From CAYGSN01 sp964352675 (GTDB lineage: Bacteria; Pseudomonadota; Alphaproteobacteria; Micavibrionales; Micavibrionaceae), in the NCBI GenBank assembly GCA_964352675.1, contig CAYGSN010000007.1, forward strand, positions 15,170-79,169: a DNA stretch of 64,000 nucleotides. The letters are read 5' to 3'. Shown piece after piece: positions 57,534 to 64,000 of this stretch; position 1 is the first letter of the stretch, and each line of letters opens with the position of its first letter. The translations under genes and the position numbers were made by a program. Below the pieces are notes generated by a model, which saw only the letters and a list, made by a program, of their open reading frames with translations, made no database searches and was not told the origin of the DNA.

Positions 57534-58406
57534 TTACTTCCGGCTGCCCAGATCATTGATGACCAACTGTAAATCCTGCGGACGGCCGCGCACCAGTTTC
57601 ACCGTGCCGTCTTTGCCACGGTAAATAAGGACCGGCGTGACATCCAGTTTCCAGGATTGCATCAGCGCCAGGTTGCGCTCTACCCCTTGCGTATTGATAT
57701 CGTCCTTGGCGGGCAGGGCGGTTTCATCGCCGTCCAGATGCCGCAGGAAACGCGCGGCCGGATCGGGTGAAGCCATCATAAAGGCTGCTTGTGATCGGGT
57801 TTCTTCTTTAAAGCCGACCGGAATCATGCGCAATTGCACCTTGCCCTGTTCCATAAGCCCGTCTCTCAAATCATTCACCAATGCGTGGCAATGCGGGCAT
57901 TGCGGGTCCATAAAGCTGTAGAGGACCGGCGCCCCCGCTTTGCCAAAAGGAATCCAGTTGCTGTTCTCAATCTCGTAATACAGACGCTCGGACGGAGATT
58001 TGAATTCCGGCCCTTTCTGTTGTGCCGCCCGTGATTTCTGCAGATCGAAGCCGTTTGCGGAAGACAGGGAATCCAACACGTCATCCCCGCTTTTGCGCAG
58101 GCGCTGCACCTGATCGACGGTCACCAGATTGCCTTTATCATCGAACAGAACGCCCATTACAAAAGCGCTTCCATCAGGCTTCACGTAGAAATATTGCTCC
58201 TGTCCGTTTTTAACCGTTAACCAGCCGTCATAACCGTAATCACGCCCCAGATATCGGATCTGCGCGCCTTCATTGGCCAGGTTCTGGATCGGCTCCGGCA
58301 TTTCGGGAATCGCCCCCTGCGCAGCAGCGTTGGTGGGTGAAAAAGCGGCAAGAGCGACTAAGGCCGCGGTAAAAAAGAATAAGACGGGAAAAATTCTGTT
58401 TTGCAT
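57534..58406 (-). CDS. DsbC/DsbG-like periplasmic thiol protein
   Basis: The 290-residue product (ATG at 58406; an in-frame TTG is 12 bp further up) has a signal peptide (FPVLFFFTAALVALAAFSPT). The N-terminal half (about 40-130) is a DsbC-type dimerisation part (VKPDGSAFVMGVLFDDKGNL), and the thioredoxin fold starts at about 155 with VLYSFMDPQCPHCHALVNDL, active-site CPHC. The late cis-Pro part is LDVTPVLIYRGKDGT. DsbC and DsbG repair wrong disulfides; such a protein near a cluster of Cys-bearing exported proteins would be useful for them. Confidence 0.88.
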   Translation of the reverse strand: MQNRIFPVLFFFTAALVALAAFSPTNAAAQGAIPEMPEPIQNLANEGAQIRYLGRDYGYDGWLTVKNGQEQYFYVKPDGSAFVMGVLFDDKGNLVTVDQVQRLRKSGDDVLDSLSSANGFDLQKSRAAQQKGPEFKSPSERLYYEIENSNWIPFGKAGAPVLYSFMDPQCPHCHALVNDLRDGLMEQGKVQLRMIPVGFKEETRSQAAFMMASPDPAARFLRHLDGDETALPAKDDINTQGVERNLALMQSWKLDVTPVLIYRGKDGTVKLVRGRPQDLQLVINDLGSRK

Positions 58407-58477
58407 TTTATGGTCCAATTTTTGGTTGAGGTTCTATCTTCATTATATGGCCCGAAGATGTAAAGAGGCAAAATGCT

Positions 58478-59725
58478 TCATAAAAACAGAAGAAGGATGC
58501 CGGTATAGCCATAGAGGCGTCCGTGATTGATCTCCCCGCCCGCATAAAACCCGGTCAGCGGGATGTCGCCGATAATATCGCGAATCAGGTCCATTTCGCC
58601 GCAGGAAGTTTCGCAAATCCCACCGTCCTTGAATTGCGAAAAGGCGCGTGCGGCGCAGGAAATGTAAATGGCCCCCTTGGGTACGAACAGCCCGTTATTT
58701 TCATGTTCGATCCGTTTGCGCAACAAAACGAGTTGATGCGCCAGATCGCTTTTGACCGTTTCATCATCCCTGTGGACGAACACCATTTCATCGCCGCGCG
58801 TGACGCTGTGGGACACCAGGATGGAGCCGTCCTCGTTCACACTCATAATATTACGCACCAGCATGTCGCGTCCGTCGCTGCCCTGTACCGGAAAACCGAT
58901 GCAAACTTCGCCGGTGAAGACGGTCTGCAGTTCCTCCGGAATTTCCGCCTCCCCGGTATCGGGATCGCCTTCAACCTCGATTTCATCCGGATCAACACCT
59001 ATTTTTTCATAGGCCATTTTGTGCAGGTCTTTTTCAAAGATGCTCCCCGCCGGTTGCCCGTCCAGCTCAAAAATAATATGGTCTTCGCCGCGTGTGATGA
59101 CGTGGTGCTCCCCGATCGGGTTGCATCCCTGTGAGAGGGTGGTGGCAACCTGGATATTCGGCGAGAAAGCCGCGCCGCTCAATCCGTCGCTGTAAATTTT
59201 TCCTGCAATCTGAAAATGTTCGGAGCGTGAGGAAGATAATCCACCGATGATAAACCCCTGTGTAAGTTCACTTAAATGCCGCAGAGCGGTATCCGGCGGT
59301 TGGTTTGCCATTGGGTCACCATGGGTGAAGACCAGCATAGGGTCATTTTTTTCCAGCCACTGCATAAGATTTTGCCGTTTTTCATTGTCCTGGGTTTCCG
59401 GCCCGAACAGGCAGAAATCCTCCTCCTCAAACCGTGCCAGCATGACCGACACAGCCGGTTCATCAATAATCTCCCCTCCGTTTGCGCATACGCCCAGACC
59501 GTTGCACCCGATCCAGTGCTCGATACCCAAAATCTCCCGAAACAGGTTGAGCAGGCTCTTGGCATCGCCGGAAAGCGGATCGGTAAAGTACAGAAACCCG
59601 AAATTAAACCCGCCTTTTGGCGCGGGCGCATCTTGCAGATCTTCGAGCACGGCTTTGGCAATATCGCGCCAGTCTTTACCGCTGGCGGCGCTGGAGCAAA
59701 AACGGTCGGAGGTAATCAGGGCCAT
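58478..59725 (-). CDS. FIST-domain sensory protein
   Basis: FIST proteins are putative small-ligand (perhaps amino acid) sensors linked to signal transduction. The 415 residues hold FIST_N (about 25-215: LFREILGIEHWIGCNGLGVC, AVSVMLARFEEEDFCLFGPE, FIIGGLSSSRSEHFQIAGKI) and FIST_C (about 235-390: VATTLSQGCNPIGEHHVITR, GCFVQGSDGRDMLVRNIMSV, LTGFYAGGEINHGRLYGYTG with the conserved Gly-rich end). It stands alone; no histidine kinase or diguanylate cyclase is adjacent. Confidence 0.9.
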   Translation of the reverse strand: MALITSDRFCSSAASGKDWRDIAKAVLEDLQDAPAPKGGFNFGFLYFTDPLSGDAKSLLNLFREILGIEHWIGCNGLGVCANGGEIIDEPAVSVMLARFEEEDFCLFGPETQDNEKRQNLMQWLEKNDPMLVFTHGDPMANQPPDTALRHLSELTQGFIIGGLSSSRSEHFQIAGKIYSDGLSGAAFSPNIQVATTLSQGCNPIGEHHVITRGEDHIIFELDGQPAGSIFEKDLHKMAYEKIGVDPDEIEVEGDPDTGEAEIPEELQTVFTGEVCIGFPVQGSDGRDMLVRNIMSVNEDGSILVSHSVTRGDEMVFVHRDDETVKSDLAHQLVLLRKRIEHENNGLFVPKGAIYISCAARAFSQFKDGGICETSCGEMDLIRDIIGDIPLTGFYAGGEINHGRLYGYTGILLLFL

Positions 59726-59808
59726 AAAATTTTCATTCTTTTGAGCACGCCATTGCTTTATGATTTAATGATAGAAGGAACTGAATTTTTTTAAAGGGGA
59801 AATCACAC

Positions 59809-60375
59809 ATGGAATTTTGGGTTTTTATAGGAATTTTGGCCGCCATTGCCGGTCTTTTGGTCCTGCTTTACAACCGCCTTGTCGCGCTGAGGCAAACGCG
59901 GGAGCAGGCTTTCGCCGATATTGATGTGCAGCTCAAGCAACGCTTTGATCTGATCCCCAATTTGATCGAGACGGTGAAGGGCTATGCGTCTCATGAGAAG
60001 GATGTGCTGCAGAGTGTGACTGATGCCAGGGCAGACGTCCAGCGCTCCAGCGGGACTTCGGAGAGGATTGAGAGCGAAAATGTCCTCACCCGCGCGATGA
60101 TGAATCTGTATGCGGTGGCGGAGAATTACCCGGATTTGAAGGCCGATGCAAATTTCCGCCAACTGATGGATGAGCTGTCCGATGTTGAAAACAAGCTGGC
60201 GGCCGCGCGCCGATTCTTCAATAATGCGACGGCTGAATTCAACACCGCGATTGAGCAATTCCCAGCCGTCCTGATCGCGCGTCAATTTGGGTTCACCAAG
60301 GAGGAATTCTTCGAGATTCCCGAAGAAAGCCGCGTGGTGATGGGAAAACCTCCCGAGGTCAAGTTCGGGTCTTAA
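59809..60375 (+). CDS. lemA: LemA family protein
   Basis: Membrane-anchored coiled-coil protein of unknown biochemical role. The 188 residues start with a membrane segment (FWVFIGILAAIAGLLVLLYN), then RLVALRQTREQAFADIDVQL, KQRFDLIPNLIETVKGYASH (the LemA signature) and the helical end VENKLAAARRFFNNATAEFN, TAIEQFPAVLIARQFGFTKE. AAAGGGGAAATC precedes the start. The M48 protease gene starts 3 bp after its stop; LemA with a HtpX-like protease is a common pair. Confidence 0.95.
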   Translation: MEFWVFIGILAAIAGLLVLLYNRLVALRQTREQAFADIDVQLKQRFDLIPNLIETVKGYASHEKDVLQSVTDARADVQRSSGTSERIESENVLTRAMMNLYAVAENYPDLKADANFRQLMDELSDVENKLAAARRFFNNATAEFNTAIEQFPAVLIARQFGFTKEEFFEIPEESRVVMGKPPEVKFGS

Positions 60376-60378
60376 TCC

Positions 60379-61413
60379 ATGCTCGCAAGCGCTGGTTTGC
60401 AAAGTCACATCTGGAACAACAATCTCAAAAGCATTTTGCTTCTGGTGAGTTACCCGCTCATTCTTATGGCTTTGCTGTGGGGTTGTGCGTATGTGGTGGG
60501 CGTGAATGGAATAGGCGGTGTTGCGCCGGATCAATTTGCCACGAATATCCTGTACGAATTTTGGCCCGCAATTTTAAGTGTGGTTGTGATTTGGTTTACC
60601 GTTGCCTGGTTTTTTCACTCCACGATGATTAATAAGCTCTCCCATGCGAAGCCTGTCACCCGCGCCAAAGAGCCCGAGCTTTATAATCTGCTTGAAAATC
60701 TGTGTATCTCTGTGGGGATGAAATTGCCGCGGCTCAACATCATTGAAACCCATGCGCGTAATGCCTTTGCCAGCGGGATTAATGAGAAGAGCTATGCGGT
60801 GACGGTCACGCGCGGCCTGATGAATTCCCTCACGCGCGATGAGCTTGAGGCTGTTCTGGCGCATGAGCTCACCCATATTCTCAACCGCGATGTGCGTCTG
60901 CTGATTGTCACGGTGATTTTTACGGGAATGATCGGATTTGCCGCCCAACTCGCCTGGAGCCAGTTGCGATACGGTTTTATCTTCAGAGGTAGCAATCGCA
61001 AGGGTGGCGGGGTGATGATCATGCTCGGGATTGCGGCGGTGCTATGGGTGGGGTATATGGCAACGCTTTTTATGCGTTTTGCGCTGTCGCGCCGGCGCGA
61101 ATATATGGCCGATGCGGGCGCGGTGGAGATGACCAAAAATCCCGAAGCCATGATGGCGGCTCTGATGCGGATTTCCGGGCGAGAGCGCATTCCCGAAACC
61201 TCGGATGATATTATGATGATGTGCGTAGAAAATGCAAAACCATTCATGGGACTGTTTGCCACACACCCGCCGATTGAAAAACGCATTCATGCGATTTCTC
61301 AAGTCACCAATACACCGGTTCCATCTCTGAGCATGCCTCCGGCGTCAAAAGAGCAACGTTTTCAAAGAGAAAAGCCCAAAAACCCCTGGCTGGTGCGGCA
61401 AAGGCGTCCTTAA
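60379..61413 (+). CDS. M48-family membrane metallopeptidase, HtpX-like
   Basis: Zinc protease in the inner membrane, 344 residues. The zinc site HELTH is at 162-166 (VLAHELTHILNRD), with the third ligand Glu in SRRREYMADAGAVEMT; N-terminal membrane segments (ILLLVSYPLILMALLWGCAY, FWPAILSVVVIWFTVAWFFH) and later ones (LIVTVIFTGMIGFAAQLAWS, MIMLGIAAVLWVGYMATLFM) surround it. The C-terminal HPPIEKRIHAISQVTN is typical. It is coupled to lemA. HtpX-type enzymes cut damaged membrane proteins. Confidence 0.93.
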   Translation: MLASAGLQSHIWNNNLKSILLLVSYPLILMALLWGCAYVVGVNGIGGVAPDQFATNILYEFWPAILSVVVIWFTVAWFFHSTMINKLSHAKPVTRAKEPELYNLLENLCISVGMKLPRLNIIETHARNAFASGINEKSYAVTVTRGLMNSLTRDELEAVLAHELTHILNRDVRLLIVTVIFTGMIGFAAQLAWSQLRYGFIFRGSNRKGGGVMIMLGIAAVLWVGYMATLFMRFALSRRREYMADAGAVEMTKNPEAMMAALMRISGRERIPETSDDIMMMCVENAKPFMGLFATHPPIEKRIHAISQVTNTPVPSLSMPPASKEQRFQREKPKNPWLVRQRRP

Positions 61414-61418
61414 GAATT

Positions 61419-61448
61419 TTGTCGATTTTCATTGAAATCTGCTACAAT
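61419..61448 (+). promoter_or_regulatory. sigma-70-type promoter for the Bax-inhibitor-like gene
   Basis: TTGTCG (61419-61424), 18-bp spacer and TACAAT (61443-61448), 64 bp before the start at 61513, in the gap after the protease gene. Confidence 0.4.
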
Positions 61449-61512
61449 TAGGATATATCTATAATGTACTGAAATTGTACTGTTTATTCACAAAATGGAG
61501 ACTTAAACAAAA

Positions 61513-62217
61513 ATGGACACAAATCGTTCAACCATTGCGCAAACCAAATCAATTGATGAAGGGCTGCGCACCTATTTTCAAAAAGTTTACAACAAGATGG
61601 CGCTGGGGCTGGTGGTGACCGGGCTTGTGTCGTTTTTAACTGCATCGACCCCCGTATTGTTTCAGGCCGTCCACGGCTCGTTCCTGGGGATTGTGGTTAT
61701 GCTTTCGCCGCTGGCGATTATCTTTTTCGGCCTGACCCCGCGCAAGGTGGCGGGAATGAGCGCAACAGCGGTAAGTGGTCTATATTACCTGTTAACAGCC
61801 CTTATTGGCCTGTCTCTCTCCTATATTTTCTTTGCCTATTCAGGGGAGAGCATCGCGCGAGTGTTCTTTATTACTGCCGGGATGTTCGCTGCCACATCGG
61901 TTTACGGTTACACAACCAAGAAGGATCTCTCTGGTATAGGCTCGCTCATGTTTATGGGGTTGATCGGGATTATTATTGCCACGCTGGTGAATATTTTCCT
62001 GCAATCGGCAATGGTCCAGTTCGTTGTGTCCATCATTGGTGTGATCGTCTTTACCGGCCTGATTGCCTGGGACACGCAGCGCATCAAGGAAACATATAAT
62101 TCCGCCTATGGCGAAAAGGATCTCTCCAAGCTTGCAACTATGGGCGCGCTCAGCTTGTATCTGGACTTTATCAATTTGTTCCAGTTCCTGTTGTCCTTGC
62201 TCGGCAATCGTAACTAA
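61513..62217 (+). CDS. Bax inhibitor-1 / YccA family membrane protein
   Basis: Seven hydrophobic segments within 234 residues, the family pattern. The opening SIDEGLRTYFQKVYNKMALG is typical for alphaproteobacterial members, followed by LVVTGLVSFLTASTPVLFQA, IVVMLSPLAIIFFGLTPRKV, GLYYLLTALIGLSLSYIFFA, FFITAGMFAATSVYGYTTKK and the end GLIAWDTQRIKETYNSAYGE with the conserved Asp. In bacteria the family influences membrane protein turnover (YccA, an FtsH inhibitor) or calcium leak. GGAG precedes the ATG; a terminator follows. Confidence 0.93.
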   Translation: MDTNRSTIAQTKSIDEGLRTYFQKVYNKMALGLVVTGLVSFLTASTPVLFQAVHGSFLGIVVMLSPLAIIFFGLTPRKVAGMSATAVSGLYYLLTALIGLSLSYIFFAYSGESIARVFFITAGMFAATSVYGYTTKKDLSGIGSLMFMGLIGIIIATLVNIFLQSAMVQFVVSIIGVIVFTGLIAWDTQRIKETYNSAYGEKDLSKLATMGALSLYLDFINLFQFLLSLLGNRN

Positions 62218-62240
62218 GCCGTATTAAATTCTAATTTTGT

Positions 62241-62269
62241 AAAAGCCGCCTTCATCCAGGCGGCTTTTT
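62241..62269 (+). terminator. Rho-independent terminator
   Basis: AAAAGCCGCC (62241-62250) and GGCGGCTTTTT form an 8-10-bp stem with an 8-nt loop and T-run, 23 bp after the Bax-inhibitor-like stop. Confidence 0.85.
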
Positions 62270-62346
62270 CTTTGCTGCGGCTTGACTTGTATGGCTGTGC
62301 GCCATATCGTTTTCGGCATTTCAACGACTTAAAAAAGGGGAATGTG

Positions 62347-63193
62347 ATGGAATTTCAACTGGATTCAATTATGGAGATTGTAAGTTTTTACGGTTTGAAA
62401 GTGCTGTTGGCCGTTGCGATTTTCGTGATTGGGAAATGGGTTGCAAAGAGACTGGTAAGGCTCACCGAAAAAATGATGCTGAAAAGCCGCGTGGACGAAA
62501 CGCTGGTTGGCTTTGCCGGCCATGTGATGTACGCACTGGCGCTGGCTTTTGTTGCGATTGCTGCGCTGAGCCAGCTTGGCATTGAAACTACATCTCTGGC
62601 GGCCATGTTGGCGGCGGCGGGCTTAGCTGTTGGTCTGGCTTTGCAGGGATCTTTGTCCAATCTGGCGGCCGGCGTTATGATCATTCTCTTCCGCCCTTTC
62701 AAAAAAGGCGATTATATCGAGGCAGGGGGAACGGCCGGGACGGTTGAAGAAATCTCTATCTTTACCACCAACATGATNNNNNNNNNNAACTCCGGACAAC
62801 AAGCGCGTGATTGTGCCCAACAATGAAATCACCGCCAGTGTGATCACCAATTATTCTTCCAAGCCGCTGCGCCGCGTGGATCTGGTTATTGGCGTCAGCT
62901 ACGGCGATGATTTGTCCAAGGTGAAGAAAACCCTGGAAAAAATTATCAGTGCCGAAAAACGAGTCCTGAAAGATCCGGAGCCGCAAATTGCCGTTTCCGA
63001 GCTGGCGGATAGCTCTGTTAATCTTGTGGTGCGTCCATGGGTAAAGAGTGAAGAATACTGGGATGTGAAATTTGCCTTGACGGAGGCGATCAAAACGACC
63101 TTTGATAAGGAAGGAATTTCCATTCCGTTCCCACAGCGTGATTTACACATCGTGGAAAATGTGGCGGCTAACAGTAAGAAGAAGGCGGCTTAA
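62347..63193 (+). CDS. mscS: small-conductance mechanosensitive channel MscS, interrupted by an N gap
   Basis: Relieves osmotic downshock. From the ATG at 62347 (AAAAGGGG upstream) the N-terminal part has VSFYGLKVLLAVAIFVIGKW, VGFAGHVMYALALAFVAIAA, and the pore helix AAMLAAAGLAVGLALQGSLS with Gly/Ala packing, then KKGDYIEAGGTAGTVEEISI. The ten Ns at 62778-62787 shift the frame as written. If removed, ATGAT joins AACTCC and reads Met-Ile-Thr-Pro-Asp-Asn-Lys, in frame, giving 278 residues, close to E. coli MscS (286). The rest is NKRVIVPNNEITASVITNYS and so on to residue 278. Confidence 0.88.
62778..62787. other. run of ten Ns (assembly gap)
   Basis: Ten N characters within mscS. They look like a placeholder join rather than ten missing bases, because deleting them keeps the protein in frame at the position where the family has only one residue between Met and Thr. 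Confidence 0.95.
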
Positions 63194-63231
63194 GTATAAA
63201 GTTTTTTGCAGAAGAAAGGGACTGTAGAAAA

Positions 63232-63651
63232 ATGCTGAATGAATTTAAGAAATTTATCGCCCGCGGAAATGTCATGGATATGGCCGTTGGTATCATTATG
63301 GGGGCGGCCTTTACGGCAATCGTGACCTCCATGGTGGGGGATATTATTATGCCGGTGATCGGCATGTTGACCAGCGGGGTGGATTTTGCCGATAAATTTG
63401 TCGCGCTGGATGGTGTGGCCTATGACGGCTTGAAAGCGGCGCAGGAGGCGGGTGCGCCCGTGATTACCTACGGGCTGTTCATCAACGCAGTTATTAATTT
63501 CCTGATCGTGGCTTTTGTGATTTTCATGCTGGTTAAGGGTGTGAACAGGCTGAAGGAGCAAGCCGAGGACCCGAAAGCCAAAGACGCGCCTCCGCCGCCC
63601 AAGGAGATTGTGCTTTTGACCGAAATCCGGGATCTTCTGAAGAAGAAATAA
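63232..63651 (+). CDS. mscL: large-conductance mechanosensitive channel MscL
   Basis: Pressure-gated pore, 139 residues as usual. The N-terminal LNEFKKFIARGNVMDMAVGI and IMGAAFTAIVTSMVGDIIMP form the first membrane helix, and YGLFINAVINFLIVAFVIFM the second; the C-terminal helix IVLLTEIRDLLKKK is the cytoplasmic bundle. AAAGGG lies about 13 bp upstream. Follows mscS by 38 bp and is followed by a terminator. Confidence 0.97.
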   Translation: MLNEFKKFIARGNVMDMAVGIIMGAAFTAIVTSMVGDIIMPVIGMLTSGVDFADKFVALDGVAYDGLKAAQEAGAPVITYGLFINAVINFLIVAFVIFMLVKGVNRLKEQAEDPKAKDAPPPPKEIVLLTEIRDLLKKK

Positions 63652-63671
63652 GCATCGCCGGACGAGACAGG

Positions 63672-63701
63672 AAAAGCGGGGTTGTTCTGGCCCCGCTTTT
63701 T
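63672..63701 (+). terminator. Rho-independent terminator after mscL
   Basis: AAAAGCGGGG (63672-63681) pairs with CCCCGCTTTTT around a 9-nt loop, ending in a T-run, 20 bp after the stop. Confidence 0.88.
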
Positions 63702-63751
63702 GCTTGAAAAAACCAGATGAAAGCTTTAAGACTATCAATTCCTTTTTGGAA

Positions 63752-63827
63752 GGGCCCTTAGCTCAGCTGGGAGAGCGCTACGATGGCATTGTAGAGGTCA
63801 GCGGTTCGATCCCGCTAGGGTCCACCA
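63752..63827 (+). tRNA. tRNA-Ala (anticodon GGC)
   Basis: A 76-nt cloverleaf with encoded CCA end. The acceptor GGGCCCT pairs with AGGGTCC (one G-T wobble). D arm GCTCAGCTGGGAGAGC is standard. The anticodon stem CTACG pairs with TGTAG and the loop ATGGCAT gives anticodon GGC, decoding GCC and GCU. The T arm AGCGGTTCGATCCCGCT is standard. Confidence 0.96.
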
Positions 63828-63925
63828 TTTATTTATAATCATGCATAATCAGAACTTTTTGTTACCAAATTAAATTTCGGATCGAACCACTAAACTTTAT
63901 TAAAACATTCGCGAAGCGAATGGGC

Positions 63926-63948
63926 TTCGATCCCGCTAGGGTCCACCA
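63926..63948 (+). repeat. 23-bp copy of the tRNA-Ala 3' end (candidate attachment site)
   Basis: TTCGATCCCGCTAGGGTCCA and the following CCA are identical to 63805-63827 in the tRNA gene. The copy lies 98 bp after the tRNA and is preceded by a small palindrome (TTCGCGAAGCGAA) and followed by an inverted pair GGGTGGCAGGCCACCC. A direct repeat of a tRNA 3' end is the usual mark left by an integrase. 63828-63925 holds no gene. Confidence 0.6.
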
Positions 63949-64000
63949 CCCTTCGCCCTGCGGGCTCCGGGTGGCAGGCCACCCGAAAACGCAGCTGGAC

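Noticed and set aside
59803..60534. 243-codon minus-strand open frame opposite lemA
   Set aside because: Shadow of lemA and the start of the M48 gene; many His, Gln and Arg, no ribosome site, no family resemblance.
62347..63193. mscS as a pseudogene
   Set aside because: The frame break comes from the N run only; removing it restores a full-length protein.
63190..63738. 182-codon minus-strand open frame opposite mscL
   Set aside because: Antisense of mscL; no ribosome site and crosses the mscL terminator.
1..64000. CRISPR array or transposase genes
   Set aside because: I saw no regularly spaced repeats and no transposase or integrase motif in the window.

Overview
The window looks like chromosomal DNA from an alphaproteobacterium, read from a draft or metagenome assembly because a run of ten Ns sits at 62778-62787. 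The left part has the gene order known around the replication origin of Caulobacter and Rickettsia: mnmE, rho, hemJ, hemH and hemE run leftwards, and the PPSR gene, maf, aroE, coaE and dnaQ run rightwards, followed by secB, fxsA, a Tim44-like gene and mltA. The hemE upstream region (12048-12432) has an AT-rich tract, several near-consensus DnaA boxes and six GANTC (CcrM-type) sites within 163 bp, so I propose it as the chromosome origin. Family-level placement is uncertain; a Micavibrio-like or other deep-branching alphaproteobacterium would fit, but this rests on general impression only.

Layout. 1-8.3 kb: partial mnmE, small hypothetical genes, a dienelactone hydrolase, a CBS-domain membrane protein, a Zur-like regulator, rho and hemJ. 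8.4-10 kb: three small membrane-protein genes facing against the heme genes, one behind a Fur-box-like palindrome. 10-12 kb: hemH and hemE. 12-18 kb: the proposed origin, then accessory genes (an unknown conserved gene, a secreted Cys-rich protein, a ChaC-like cyclotransferase, two related large proteins). 18-26 kb: a tightly packed housekeeping run with 4-bp start/stop overlaps. 26-27 kb: a HAD phosphatase.

27-58 kb: a type IVB (Dot/Icm-like) secretion system. The leftward block 39253-27744 keeps the Legionella order icmL-K-E-G-C-D-J-B (dotI, H, G, F, E, P, N, O), with two striking changes: the dotP gene is duplicated, including a 170-bp perfect repeat, and the dotE position holds a fusion of five IcmC/IcmD-type membrane modules. 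A second leftward block 54809-49956 holds dotD, dotC, dotB, icmT and a large TcpQ-like periplasmic protein. Between them lie a rightward operon of four tandem paralogous exported proteins of unknown family (39458-46226) and flgK-flgL behind a sigma-54 promoter. Beyond dotD are a lytic transglycosylase, a proline-rich acidic-tailed protein and a DsbC/G-like thiol protein, all plausible helpers of the secretion system. Not seen in the window: dotL, dotM, dotA, icmS/W/Q/R and icmF/dotU.

58-64 kb: a FIST-domain sensor protein, lemA with an M48 protease gene, a Bax-inhibitor-1 family protein, mscS (interrupted by the N run) and mscL, then a tRNA-Ala(GGC) gene whose last 23 bp are repeated 98 bp downstream, as at an integrative-element attachment site.
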